Origin: Phragmitibacter flavus
Lineage (GTDB): Bacteria; Verrucomicrobiota; Verrucomicrobiia; Verrucomicrobiales; Verrucomicrobiaceae
NCBI RefSeq assembly: GCF_005780165.1
Contig: NZ_VAUV01000015.1
Span: forward strand, 62,001-126,000
Direction of reading: 5' to 3'
DNA: 64,000 nucleotides
Shown here: positions 23,884-32,250 of the stretch, piece by piece
Layout of the letters: every line of letters begins with the position of its first letter
Position numbering within the stretch: the stretch's first letter is position 1
Notes under the pieces: model-generated
Database searches by the model: none
What the model was told of the DNA's origin: nothing
The model's input: the letters and a program-made list of their open reading frames with translations, nothing else
Program-made: the position numbers and the translations under genes

Positions 23884-26214
23884 TGTCACGGGAATGGATT
23901 GGCGCAGGTTTTTGGCGGCTTGGACCATGTGGATGAGGGACGTTTTGACTTCGTCCCAACCTCGGGTTTTAAGGCCGCAATCGGGGTTGACCCAGAGGTT
24001 GCGCCTGGGGATGAGGGCTTCGGCTTTGTGCATGAGGTTTTCCATCTCGGCGACGGTGGGGACGCGGGGGGAATGGATGTCATAGACGCCGGGTCCGATC
24101 TCGTTGGGGTATTGGAAATCGACGAAGGCGTCGAGGAGTTCCATGTTGGAACGGGAGGTCTCGATGGTGATGACGTCGGCATCGAGACCGGCGATGGCGG
24201 CGATGATGTCGTTGAACTCAGAGTAACACATGTGGGTGTGGATCTGGGTGTCGTTTTTGACGCCAGCGGCGCTCAGGCGGAAGGCTTTGACAGCCCAGTC
24301 GAGATAGGCCTTCCAGTCGTTGCGTCGCAAGGGGAGACCTTCGCGGATGGCGGGTTCGTCGATCTGGATGGCGGCGATGCCGATGTGTTCGAGGTCGAGG
24401 ACTTCGTCGCGGATGGCGAGGGCGATTTGATGGGCGGTGGTGGAGCGGGGCTGATCGTTGCGGACGAAGCTCCATTGCAGGATGGTGACGGGTCCGGTGA
24501 GCATGCCTTTCATGGGGCGGTCTGTGAGGGTTTGAGCGTAGGAAGACCACTCGGTGGTCATGGGTTTGGGGCGGCTGACATCGCCAAAGATGACGGGGGG
24601 TTTGACGTAGCGGGAGCCGTAGCTTTGCACCCAACCGTTGGACGTGAAGGCAAAACCTTCGAGTTGTTCACCGAAGTATTCGACCATGTCGTTGCGTTCG
24701 AATTCGCCATGGACGGGCATGTCGATACCGATCTCATCCTGGAAGGCAATGCATCGGGCGGTTTCGGCTTTGAGGAAGTTCTCGTAGTCGGTGTCGCTGA
24801 GCTGGCCTTTTTTCCAGCGGGCGCGTGCGGAGCGCACTTCGGCGGTTTGGGGGAAGGAGCCGATGGTGGTGGTGGGGAACTGGGGGAGCTTGAGTTTGGT
24901 GTGCTGGAGCTGCTGGCGTTTTGGGAAGGGGGAGGTGCGGTCAAAGTCAGCGGGGGTGACTTCGGCGAGCCGGGTTTTGACGGACGGATTGTGAATGCGG
25001 GGACTGGTGCGACGAGTTTGGGTGGCGGCGCGGTTGGCGACAAGTTTTTCGTTGCTGCCACTGCCGGTGAGGAGGTCGCGGAGGTCGACGACTTCTTCGA
25101 GTTTCTGGTCGGCAAAGGCGAGCCAGTTTTTGAGTTCGGCATCGAGGTTGGGTTCGTTGTTGAGGGTGACGGGGCTGTGTTGCAAGGAGCAGGAGGGGGC
25201 GATCCATAGTCGGTCGGGGCCGACGGTTTTCAGGGCGTCGTGAAGTTGGGAGAGAGACTGTTCGCAGTCGTTTTTCCAGATGTTGCGTCCGTCGACGACA
25301 CCTAGGGAAAGGATTTTGTCGGTAGGGAAGGAGGTGAGGATATCGGGGAGATCTTCACCGCCGCGCACGAGGTCGAAGTGCAGGGCTTGCACGGGGAGGG
25401 CGTGGAAGTGAGGGAGGTTTTCGCGCAGCGGCCCGAAGTAACTGGTCACGAGCAGCTTGGTTTGGCCACGAACGCTGGCAAGGCGTCGGTAGGCGTCCTG
25501 AAGATCGTCTAGTTGGGTGGGGGTGAGGTCGAGCGCGAAGATGGGTTCGTCGAGCTGGATCCATTCGGCTCCGGTGGCGGAGAGTCTTTTAATGATTTGT
25601 TCGTAGGTGCTGACCAGGCTGTCGAGGAGGTCAAATGGATCGAAACCGGCCTCTTGGGATTTGCCGAGAGTGAGGTAGGTGATGGGTCCGATGAGGACGG
25701 GTTTGGCGTTAATACCGAGGGCTTGGGCTTCGGCGAATTCGTCGAAGATTTTGCGGCTGCTGATTTGGAATTGGGTGTTTGGATGGAACTCGGGGACGAT
25801 GTAGTGGTAGTTGGTGTCGAACCATTTGGTCATCTCACTGGCGAAGGTGGAGACGGAGGCAGTTGGGGTGCATGATTCGCAGGCATGGGTGCTGGCAGGT
25901 TGAGTGCCGCGAGCGATGGTGAAAAGGGTGTCGAGTGTGGTGTCGCCGCCGGGCCATTCGAAGCGTGGGGGGATATTGCCAAGCAGGCAGGAGAGGTCGA
26001 GGGTTTGGTCGTAGAAAGTGAAGTCGTTGACGGGAATCAGGTCGATGCCGGCTTGCTTTTGTTTGAGCCAATTGGTTTTGCGCAGGTGACGTCCGGTGGC
26101 TTCGAGTTCGGCGAGCGAGAGGTTGCCTTTCCAGTAGGCTTCGGTGGCTTTTTTGAGTTCGCGTTGTTCGCCGATGCGTGGATAGCCGAGGTTGTGTGTG
26201 TTGATGTTGTGCAT
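23875..26214 (-). CDS. metE: Cobalamin-independent methionine synthase
   Basis: The 779-residue protein has the full MetE layout: an N-terminal barrel (NLGYPRIGEQRELKKATEAYWKG at the start) and a C-terminal catalytic barrel with TTIGSFPQTAEVR. The zinc ligands lie in HMCYSEF (His and Cys) and NPDCGLKTRGW (Cys). It transfers the methyl group of 5-methyl-THF polyglutamate to homocysteine without B12. metF lies downstream on the same strand and a MetR-type activator 1.3 kb upstream on the opposite strand. No B12 or SAM riboswitch was recognised in the 190-base leader. Its last codons are made of a copy of the intergenic repeat element. Confidence 0.95.
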   Translation of the reverse strand: MHNINTHNLGYPRIGEQRELKKATEAYWKGNLSLAELEATGRHLRKTNWLKQKQAGIDLIPVNDFTFYDQTLDLSCLLGNIPPRFEWPGGDTTLDTLFTIARGTQPASTHACESCTPTASVSTFASEMTKWFDTNYHYIVPEFHPNTQFQISSRKIFDEFAEAQALGINAKPVLIGPITYLTLGKSQEAGFDPFDLLDSLVSTYEQIIKRLSATGAEWIQLDEPIFALDLTPTQLDDLQDAYRRLASVRGQTKLLVTSYFGPLRENLPHFHALPVQALHFDLVRGGEDLPDILTSFPTDKILSLGVVDGRNIWKNDCEQSLSQLHDALKTVGPDRLWIAPSCSLQHSPVTLNNEPNLDAELKNWLAFADQKLEEVVDLRDLLTGSGSNEKLVANRAATQTRRTSPRIHNPSVKTRLAEVTPADFDRTSPFPKRQQLQHTKLKLPQFPTTTIGSFPQTAEVRSARARWKKGQLSDTDYENFLKAETARCIAFQDEIGIDMPVHGEFERNDMVEYFGEQLEGFAFTSNGWVQSYGSRYVKPPVIFGDVSRPKPMTTEWSSYAQTLTDRPMKGMLTGPVTILQWSFVRNDQPRSTTAHQIALAIRDEVLDLEHIGIAAIQIDEPAIREGLPLRRNDWKAYLDWAVKAFRLSAAGVKNDTQIHTHMCYSEFNDIIAAIAGLDADVITIETSRSNMELLDAFVDFQYPNEIGPGVYDIHSPRVPTVAEMENLMHKAEALIPRRNLWVNPDCGLKTRGWDEVKTSLIHMVQAAKNLRQSIPVTQA

Positions 26215-26405
26215 GAGGGGGACAACATCGTGGGGCGGGTGGTTTCGGCTAATTCATCTTTGTGTGGTTCTGTATTCGTCGGAAGAATGATAAGGAAGTG
26301 TCTTGCGATGTTTTTTGCGTTGATGCAGCCTTGATTTTCTAAAAAGCGTTTGTGCCAAAGGGTTGCGGTCTGCGATGATCGCAGCGAACTATTTGATGTT
26401 AATCT

Positions 26406-27287
26406 ATGCAGTCTACTGAAAATTCCCATCTTATTGGTAGTGATCAAAAACCTCCCGATGGGTGGATAGGAGTGGAGAAAGAATATTGGATTTTCGCTGA
26501 TGAATCAGTTCAGGATGGATCTTATTTCTCTAATTTCTTCGGAGGCTGTATCATCGCTGCGCGCCAACACGCTGAAGTTGAAAATCGTTTACGAATTCGC
26601 AAAGCAGAAATTGGATTTCTGAAGGAGCTCAAGTGGCAACGGGTTTCTGAGCCGTGGCTTAATGGGTATCAGCAGATGATTTCCAGTTTTTTTGATGAAT
26701 TGCGTGGTGGCGGGGTGCGAATGAGGCTGATGTTCCGTGATAACAGGGATTCAGAATTGCAACTTAGCCGAAAGCAACGGGATGAGAGCTATTTTAAACT
26801 TTACTACCAGTTCGCCAAACACGCATTTGGATTGGCACATATACCCACACAACAAGATGGACCCCGCTTGAGATTGTTTTTTGACCAGTTCCCCCATACT
26901 CACGAACGAGTGGCGCAGTTCAAAGCCTACATTGCTGCTTTACCGCTCAACAAAGATTTGCGAGAGAAGAATCTCAAGATTGATCTGTCTCATGTGACTG
27001 AGGTGGATTCCAAGGAACATGTGCTGATGCAGTGTGTGGATATTGTTTTGGGCGCGATGGCCTTCAGGCTCAACAATCTTCATTTAGAAAAACCCAAAGG
27101 TCAGAAGCAGAGGGGTAAACGAACTCTCGCCAAAGATAAGCTTTACCGGCACATATTGACAGAAATCCGCACATTGAAACCTCATTTCAATCCCAAAATT
27201 TCTACAGCGTGTGAGCCGTTTCCGGAAGGAAACTGGTCGATGTCATATCGCCATTGGTTGTTCAAGCCAAAGAGTTCACTTAAATAA
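26406..27287 (+). CDS. DUF3800 family protein
   Basis: The 293-residue protein begins at an ATG at 26406. It shows the DUF3800 hallmarks: an N-terminal acidic strand WIFADESVQDGSYFSNFFGG, a middle LRLFFDQF strand, and near the C-terminus EVDSKEHVLMQCVDIVLGAMAFRLN, matching the DSKxxxxLQxADxxxGA pattern. DUF3800 has an RNase H-like fold and is often found in genomic islands and near defence genes; its activity is not established. Base composition is visibly lower in G+C than the flanking metE and metR genes. It lies between divergent metE and metR and looks inserted there, with hairpins on both sides. Confidence 0.75.
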   Translation: MQSTENSHLIGSDQKPPDGWIGVEKEYWIFADESVQDGSYFSNFFGGCIIAARQHAEVENRLRIRKAEIGFLKELKWQRVSEPWLNGYQQMISSFFDELRGGGVRMRLMFRDNRDSELQLSRKQRDESYFKLYYQFAKHAFGLAHIPTQQDGPRLRLFFDQFPHTHERVAQFKAYIAALPLNKDLREKNLKIDLSHVTEVDSKEHVLMQCVDIVLGAMAFRLNNLHLEKPKGQKQRGKRTLAKDKLYRHILTEIRTLKPHFNPKISTACEPFPEGNWSMSYRHWLFKPKSSLK

Positions 27288-27295
27288 ATAAAAAA

Positions 27296-27358
27296 GCACT
27301 CCTTTGATCCTACATCAATACCCCGCGCGAGGCGTGGGGCTTCGGACCATCAGAGTGC
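27296..27358. other. Compound hairpin after the DUF3800 gene
   Basis: An outer stem GCACTC (27296-27301) / GAGTGC (27353-27358) encloses an inner 8-base-pair stem with a 3-base loop, CCCCGCGC-GAG-GCGTGGGG (27321-27339, one G-T pair). It begins nine bases after the DUF3800 stop and has no T-run, so it may be a terminator, a small structured RNA or the border of an inserted segment. Confidence 0.5.
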
Positions 27359-27487
27359 ATTGCCAAGTTCCCATTGTTAATTGAGGCAGTCAAGTTTTAT
27401 CAGATGACTCCCGTTGAGATGTGGGGGTGTTTTTTCAAGTTCATTCAAATTGTTGATTTAAAGTGAAATTTGGTATTCGTAGGCTGC

Positions 27488-28480
27488 ATGTTGATCAATG
27501 CCCCGTCACCGTTGGAGTTTCGTCATCTGCGCACGTTGGCGGCGATTGCGGAGACGCACAGTTTGTCGAAGGCGGCGGCGCGGTTGCATTTGTCGCAGCC
27601 GGCGGTGTCGCATCAGGTGAAGGCGTTGGAGGAGTTGTGTGGGCTGGCGTTGTTTGAGCGGAAGTCAGTGCCGTTGAGGCTGACGCCGGGGGGACAGCGG
27701 TTGTTGCAGCTTGCGCAGCTGATGGAGTCGCAGATGGCGGAGGCGGAGCGGGATCTGGCGCGGATTGCGGGGGGGAATACGGGGCAGTTGCGGATCGCAG
27801 TGGAGTGTCATTCCTGTTTTGACTGGCTGATGCCGTCGATGGATGCGTTTCGCGAGAGATGGCCGGAGGTGGAGCAGGATTTGGTGTCGGGTTTTCATGC
27901 GGACCCGATTGGGTTGTTGCACGAGGACCGGGCAGATCTGGTGATTGTGTCGCATGCGATCAAGCGGGCGCGGACGGTGTTTCATCCGTTGTTTCGTTAT
28001 GAGGTTTCGGCGTTGCTGGCAAAGGAGCATCCATTGACGGCCAAGCCGTATTTGACGCCGAAGGATTTTTCGAAGGAGACGTTGGTGAGTTATCCGATTC
28101 CGGATGACCGGATTGATGTGATGCGGGATTTTTTGATTCCGGCGCGGATTGATCCGGGGAAACGGCGCGCGACGGAACTGACGGTGGCGATTTTGCAACT
28201 GGTGGCGAGTCGGCGTGGGATTGCGGCGATGCCGAGATGGGCGGTGCAGCCGTTTTTGGATCGCGAGTATGTGGTGGCTCGGCCGCTGGGCAAAAAAGGG
28301 GTGGAGAGTGCGCTTTATGCGGCAACGACGGAGGAAATGGCGGAGAAGGCGTGGATGCGGGATTTTCTGGAGATCATGCGGCGGGGGGGTTTTGCCTCAT
28401 TGCAGGGGGTTCGGGCGTTTAGGGGAGGGAAAGACCGAATTGACAGGAACTGGGCTGACGAGGCGTTGTATTTTGAATGA
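27488..28480 (+). CDS. metR: MetR-type LysR activator of methionine genes
   Basis: The ATG at 27488 begins a 330-residue LysR regulator. The winged helix-turn-helix is at about residues 8-65 (LRTLAAIAETHSLSKAAARLHLSQPAVSHQVKALEE). The effector domain carries the block RIAVECHSCFDWLMPSMDAFRERWPEVEQDL, characteristic of MetR, which uses homocysteine as co-regulator to activate metE and related genes. metE lies on the opposite strand upstream, the usual metR-metE arrangement, but interrupted by the DUF3800 gene. No clean TGAA-N5-TTCA site was found in front of either gene. Its stop overlaps the next gene by ATGA. Confidence 0.9.
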   Translation: MLINAPSPLEFRHLRTLAAIAETHSLSKAAARLHLSQPAVSHQVKALEELCGLALFERKSVPLRLTPGGQRLLQLAQLMESQMAEAERDLARIAGGNTGQLRIAVECHSCFDWLMPSMDAFRERWPEVEQDLVSGFHADPIGLLHEDRADLVIVSHAIKRARTVFHPLFRYEVSALLAKEHPLTAKPYLTPKDFSKETLVSYPIPDDRIDVMRDFLIPARIDPGKRRATELTVAILQLVASRRGIAAMPRWAVQPFLDREYVVARPLGKKGVESALYAATTEEMAEKAWMRDFLEIMRRGGFASLQGVRAFRGGKDRIDRNWADEALYFE

Positions 28481-29142
28481 GGATGATCAAGGATGCTTTT
28501 GTTTATCCGTTTCGCGGGGCTGGGCCGGTGATGCTGGTGATTGGGACGCTATCGCTGTTGTTTTTTGGGGTGGCGAGGTGGGCACCGGTCTTCGGCGGGA
28601 TTGCCGCATTGCTGGGGGCGGCTTATCTGGCGACCTTCTTTCTGGATGTGATCGGCACCACGGTGTCGGGAGGAGAGGAGGTGCCGGACTGGCCTTCGAT
28701 TGCGGATGGGTGGGAGGATGTGGTGTTTCCGTATCTGCGAGTCGTGGTGTCAGTGGCATGTGGCGGGTTACCGCTTTTGGCGGTGGGGTTTTTGGTGCCG
28801 GAGTCGGAGGCATTTTTTGATGTGGCGTTTTTTGGAGCAGTGGTGCTGGGGGCGATGTATGTGCCGATGGCGTTGTTGAATGCGGCGGTGTATCAGACGT
28901 TTGAATCGGTATTGCCGCATCGGGTTTTGCCGGGGATTTGGAAGTGCATGCCGTCGTATTTGATTTCTGCGGGGTTGGTGGTGGTGTTGGTGTTGGTGGG
29001 AGGCGCGGCGGTGATGCTGGGGGAGAGGACAGCGTATGTGGGGTGGGTTTTTGGGGCCGCGTTGTCGTTTTATTTTATGCTGGTTCAGGCGCGATTCATT
29101 GGGATGATTTATCGGAAGAATGAAATGGCTTTGGAGGAGTGA
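28477..29142 (+). CDS. Integral membrane protein of unknown function
   Basis: The 221-residue protein has about six hydrophobic segments (around residues 15-35, 38-58, 85-105, 115-140, 160-185 and 190-210) and an amphipathic basic end. The start ATGA overlaps the metR stop, so the gene is translationally coupled to metR. Loose resemblance to DUF4013-type proteins was noted but is not firm. The coupling hints at a link with methionine or another regulated function; that is inference. Confidence 0.55.
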   Translation: MRMIKDAFVYPFRGAGPVMLVIGTLSLLFFGVARWAPVFGGIAALLGAAYLATFFLDVIGTTVSGGEEVPDWPSIADGWEDVVFPYLRVVVSVACGGLPLLAVGFLVPESEAFFDVAFFGAVVLGAMYVPMALLNAAVYQTFESVLPHRVLPGIWKCMPSYLISAGLVVVLVLVGGAAVMLGERTAYVGWVFGAALSFYFMLVQARFIGMIYRKNEMALEE

Positions 29143-29215
29143 GATGGTGATTTTTGGTGGGGATTTGCCCGGATGAACGCCGATGTGAGGGCGAGATGCG
29201 TTTAAGTTTTTGAGC

Positions 29216-30631
29216 ATGAAAAAATACAAGACGAGTTTGCATTGGTTTCGACGAGATTTGAGGTTGGTGGACAATGCGGGGTTGTGGAACGCGCAGCAGA
29301 TGTCGGAACAGGTGGTGCCGGTGTATGTGTTGAGCGATTGGAAGAAGAAGCATGATTGGACGGGGCCGAACCGGCAGGCGTTTTTGTGCGGGAATTTGCA
29401 GTCGCTGGCGAAAAACTTGGAGGCGATTGGGTCGAGGTTGGTTTTGCGATGTGGTTCGGCAGAGAGGGAATTGGAAAAGTTGCTGAAGGAGACGAAGGCC
29501 GAGGCGCTGTTTGTGAATCGTGATCCTGATCCGTTTGGGAAGGAAGTAGAAGGAAAGGTGAAGGAGGTTTGTGAGAGGATGGGGGTGGCGTTTCACTCGT
29601 TTAAGGACGCGGTGCTGCATGAGGCGGATGAAGTGGTGAAGGGGGATGGGTCGGCGTATCGGGTTTACACGCCGTATTCAAAGGTGTGGTTGGGGTTGGC
29701 GAAGCCGGAACCGTTGCCAAGGGTGAAGAGCTTGGGGAATGCGGTGGGTGACAACGTGAAATCGGAGGCGTTGCCAACTTTGGCGCATTGGGGATTGGAG
29801 GAGAGCGGGGCGGAGTTGCCAGAGGCGGGGGAACGGGCGGCGCGCGAGCGGATGAAGAATTTTGTGGGGAGTCGGAGATTGCCGGAGTATGCAGAGAAAC
29901 GAAATGTGCCTTTTGGGATGCATTCGTCGGGACTGAGCCCGGATTTGCGCTACGGATTGATTGGGATTCGGGAGTTGTATGCGCGGTGTCGTAAGAAGGC
30001 GGAGGAGATGTCGACGGGTGAGCGGAAGGGGGTGGAGACGTATGTGAAGGAGCTGGGTTGGAGGGAGTTTTACATGGCGGTGCTGCATTTTTGGCCGGAG
30101 GTGCTGGAGACGGATTTTAATCCGGAGTTCCGCAATGTGAGGTGGGATTCGGATGAGGCTTTGTTTGAAGCCTGGAAAGCGGGGATGACGGGGTTTCCGA
30201 TGGTGGATGCGGGGATGCGGCAGTTGCTGGCGACGGGGTGGATGCACAATCGGTTAAGGATGATCGTGGCGATGTTTTTGACCAAGGACCTGCATTGTCA
30301 CTGGCGACTTGGAGAGAGTTTTTTTATGCAGCAGCTGATTGACGGGGAGATTGCCAGCAACAATGGGGGATGGCAGTGGAGCGCGGGGACCGGGGCGGAT
30401 GCGGCACCCTATTTTCGGATTCAGAATCCGTGGTTGCAGGGGAAACGGTTTGATCCGGATGGGATGTATATCAAAAAATGGATTCCGGAACTGAAGGACG
30501 TGCCGGTGGAGCGGTTGCATGAACCTGCGAAGTTGCGATTGGCGAAGGATTATCCGCTGCCGATTGTGGATCATCACGCGGAGCGCGACAAAACGCTGGA
30601 GCGGTTCAAGCAGGGCAAGGAGAAGAGGTGA
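29216..30631 (+). CDS. phrB: Deoxyribodipyrimidine photolyase (cryptochrome/photolyase family)
   Basis: The 471-residue protein is taken from the ATG at 29216. It has the N-terminal photolyase antenna domain (SLHWFRRDLRLVDNAGLWNA) and a complete C-terminal FAD domain: ELGWREFYMAVLHFWPEV, MTGFPMVDAGMRQLLATGWMHNRLRMIVAMFL, LGESFFMQQLIDGEIASNNGGWQWSAGTGADAAPYFRIQNP. The WMHNR and NNGGWQW blocks with the Trp residues of the electron-transfer route are those of CPD photolyases. It repairs UV-induced pyrimidine dimers in the cytoplasm using blue light. It stands alone between unrelated genes. The 228-base gap to the next gene (30632-30859) shows no recognisable feature. Confidence 0.92.
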   Translation: MKKYKTSLHWFRRDLRLVDNAGLWNAQQMSEQVVPVYVLSDWKKKHDWTGPNRQAFLCGNLQSLAKNLEAIGSRLVLRCGSAERELEKLLKETKAEALFVNRDPDPFGKEVEGKVKEVCERMGVAFHSFKDAVLHEADEVVKGDGSAYRVYTPYSKVWLGLAKPEPLPRVKSLGNAVGDNVKSEALPTLAHWGLEESGAELPEAGERAARERMKNFVGSRRLPEYAEKRNVPFGMHSSGLSPDLRYGLIGIRELYARCRKKAEEMSTGERKGVETYVKELGWREFYMAVLHFWPEVLETDFNPEFRNVRWDSDEALFEAWKAGMTGFPMVDAGMRQLLATGWMHNRLRMIVAMFLTKDLHCHWRLGESFFMQQLIDGEIASNNGGWQWSAGTGADAAPYFRIQNPWLQGKRFDPDGMYIKKWIPELKDVPVERLHEPAKLRLAKDYPLPIVDHHAERDKTLERFKQGKEKR

Positions 30632-30859
30632 AGTGAGGTGAGATTTTTCTTGTAGGCTTTTTAGATCTTTTGGTTGCCAACCTTCGAAAGGGGTTCATTT
30701 TCAAGATGCTTTTGTCATGAGGAACCACGTGCATGCCTTGGAGAAAATTCCGCATTGCGGCGGCATGCTTTCCGCTGTAACTGTTTCGCCCGGCCTTACT
30801 TACCCCACTTTCTGCAGGCCGATCTGTTGTAATGTTGATTGATCGATTTTTCCCTGCCC

Positions 30860-31549
30860 ATGCTTGATCTGATTTCCAAAGGAGGAGCCCTGGTGTTTTT
30901 GTTGCTGGGCTGTTTGGCGTTGGCCATCGCCATATTTTTTGAGCGTTTGTCGTATTTTCACCGGGCGGAGTTGAACATTGGGGAGTTTCTTTCGGGGCTG
31001 GCGAGTTTGATCCGTCGCAAAAACTATGCGGAGGCTTTGCAGGAGTGTGTGGCGACCCGGGTTCCTGCGGGTCGGGTTTTGCATGCGGCGCTTTTGAGGC
31101 ATCATGCCCCGCGGGAGCAGTTGAAGGAGATTGTGCAGGAGGCGGGTCAGTTGGAGGTGCCGAGGCTGGAGCGTTATTTAAGTGTGTTGCACGGGATTGC
31201 GCATGCGGCCCCTCTGATTGGGTTGTTGGGGACGATTGCGGGGTTGATGAACACGTTCGCTTTGCTGAACAAGGTCGGAGGATTTGCAACACCGGCGCAG
31301 GTTTCTGAGGGGGTTTATCTGAGTTTGGTGACGTCGGCTTTGGGGCTGGCGGTGGCGATTCCGAGTTATCTTTTTTATGCGTTCCTGGCGGCGAAATCGC
31401 GGCATTTGATGCATGATTTGGAGCGCGCGGGAATTGAGATTGTGAACATCCTTGAGGATCATCGGGAGCCTGCGGCGATGGCGGAGGGCGGTGCGCAAAT
31501 TGTGGAGTTTCGGAACAGCGAAGCTCAGCAGCGTGGCAGGAAGGCGTGA
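30860..31549 (+). CDS. ExbB/TolQ/MotA-type proton-channel protein
   Basis: From the ATG at 30860 the protein has 229 residues. It has three transmembrane segments, about 8-28 and a pair in the second half (HAAPLIGLLGTIAGLMNTF and YLSLVTSALGLAVAIPSYLFY). These two blocks are the conserved pore helices of ExbB and TolQ. The family powers TonB or Tol systems together with ExbD/TolR, and no ExbD-like gene follows here, so its partner must be elsewhere. It might energise the TonB-dependent receptor of this window, but nothing in the layout shows that. Confidence 0.85.
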   Translation: MLDLISKGGALVFLLLGCLALAIAIFFERLSYFHRAELNIGEFLSGLASLIRRKNYAEALQECVATRVPAGRVLHAALLRHHAPREQLKEIVQEAGQLEVPRLERYLSVLHGIAHAAPLIGLLGTIAGLMNTFALLNKVGGFATPAQVSEGVYLSLVTSALGLAVAIPSYLFYAFLAAKSRHLMHDLERAGIEIVNILEDHREPAAMAEGGAQIVEFRNSEAQQRGRKA

Positions 31550-31644
31550 GAATTGAGGAGTGGTTGTCACAAAGAATACCAAGATGACGGGACTTTGGAT
31601 TTGAATTTGCCTGCAATTTGAAGTGGGTGGGTTAGGAGAGGGGC

Positions 31645-32250
31645 ATGAGTGACGGTTCGCGATTTCTTGAGCTCAGAGGTGAAGAGTTGTTGCCCTGGCT
31701 GGATGGGTTGGGGGAACTGCGAATAGCAGTATTTAGGGAGTATCCGTATTTGTATGATGGATCGCTGGAATATGAGCGTGATTATTTGAAGGTGTATGCG
31801 AGGTCGGAGGGGAGTTTGGTGGTGCTGGTGACGGATGAGGCGGGGGAGCGGGTGTTGGGGGCGACGACTTGTTTGCCTTTGAAGGATGAGGGCGAGGAGT
31901 TTCAGAAGCCGTTTTTGGAAAAGGGGTATGACGTAGAAAAGATCGGGTATTTTGGGGAGTCAATTTTATTGCCTGAGTTGCGTGGGCGGGGGATTGGGAA
32001 GGAGTTTTTCAAACGCAGGGAGGCGCATGCGCAGCGCTTGGGGATGAAGTGGACGACCTTTTGTGCGGTGGATCGGGCGGAGGATCATCCGATGAGACCG
32101 AAGGGGTATCGGCCCTTGAATGAATTTTGGAGGGCGCAGGGGTATGTGCAGCATCCAGAGTTGCAGACGACTTTTGTTTGGAAGGAGATGGGGGAGGCGG
32201 AGGAGTCGCCCAAAATGTTAACCTTTTGGATGAAATCATGGCAGAACTGA
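31645..32250 (+). CDS. GNAT-family N-acetyltransferase
   Basis: The 201-residue protein has a GNAT fold: the acceptor-side region with LRIAVFREYPYLYDGSLEYERDYL, strand LVVLVTDEAGERVLGATTCLP, and the acetyl-CoA loop LLPELRGRGIGKEFFKRREAHA followed by TTFCAVDRA. Its last 13 bases overlap the following nitrilase-type gene. In Bacillus subtilis YhcX and homologues an acetyltransferase and a carbon-nitrogen hydrolase are one polypeptide, and here the same pair is encoded as two overlapping genes. Substrate unknown. Confidence 0.82.
   Translation: MSDGSRFLELRGEELLPWLDGLGELRIAVFREYPYLYDGSLEYERDYLKVYARSEGSLVVLVTDEAGERVLGATTCLPLKDEGEEFQKPFLEKGYDVEKIGYFGESILLPELRGRGIGKEFFKRREAHAQRLGMKWTTFCAVDRAEDHPMRPKGYRPLNEFWRAQGYVQHPELQTTFVWKEMGEAEESPKMLTFWMKSWQN

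Noticed and set aside
23770-25209. Plus-strand 479-residue open frame opposite metE
   Set aside because: The minus strand encodes full-length MetE with zinc ligands; the shadow has no motif.
26215-26405. B12 or SAM riboswitch, or MetR box, in the metE leader
   Set aside because: No B12-box-like conserved core, no SAM-type helices and no TGAA-N5-TTCA site could be recognised by eye; only a short palindrome is present.
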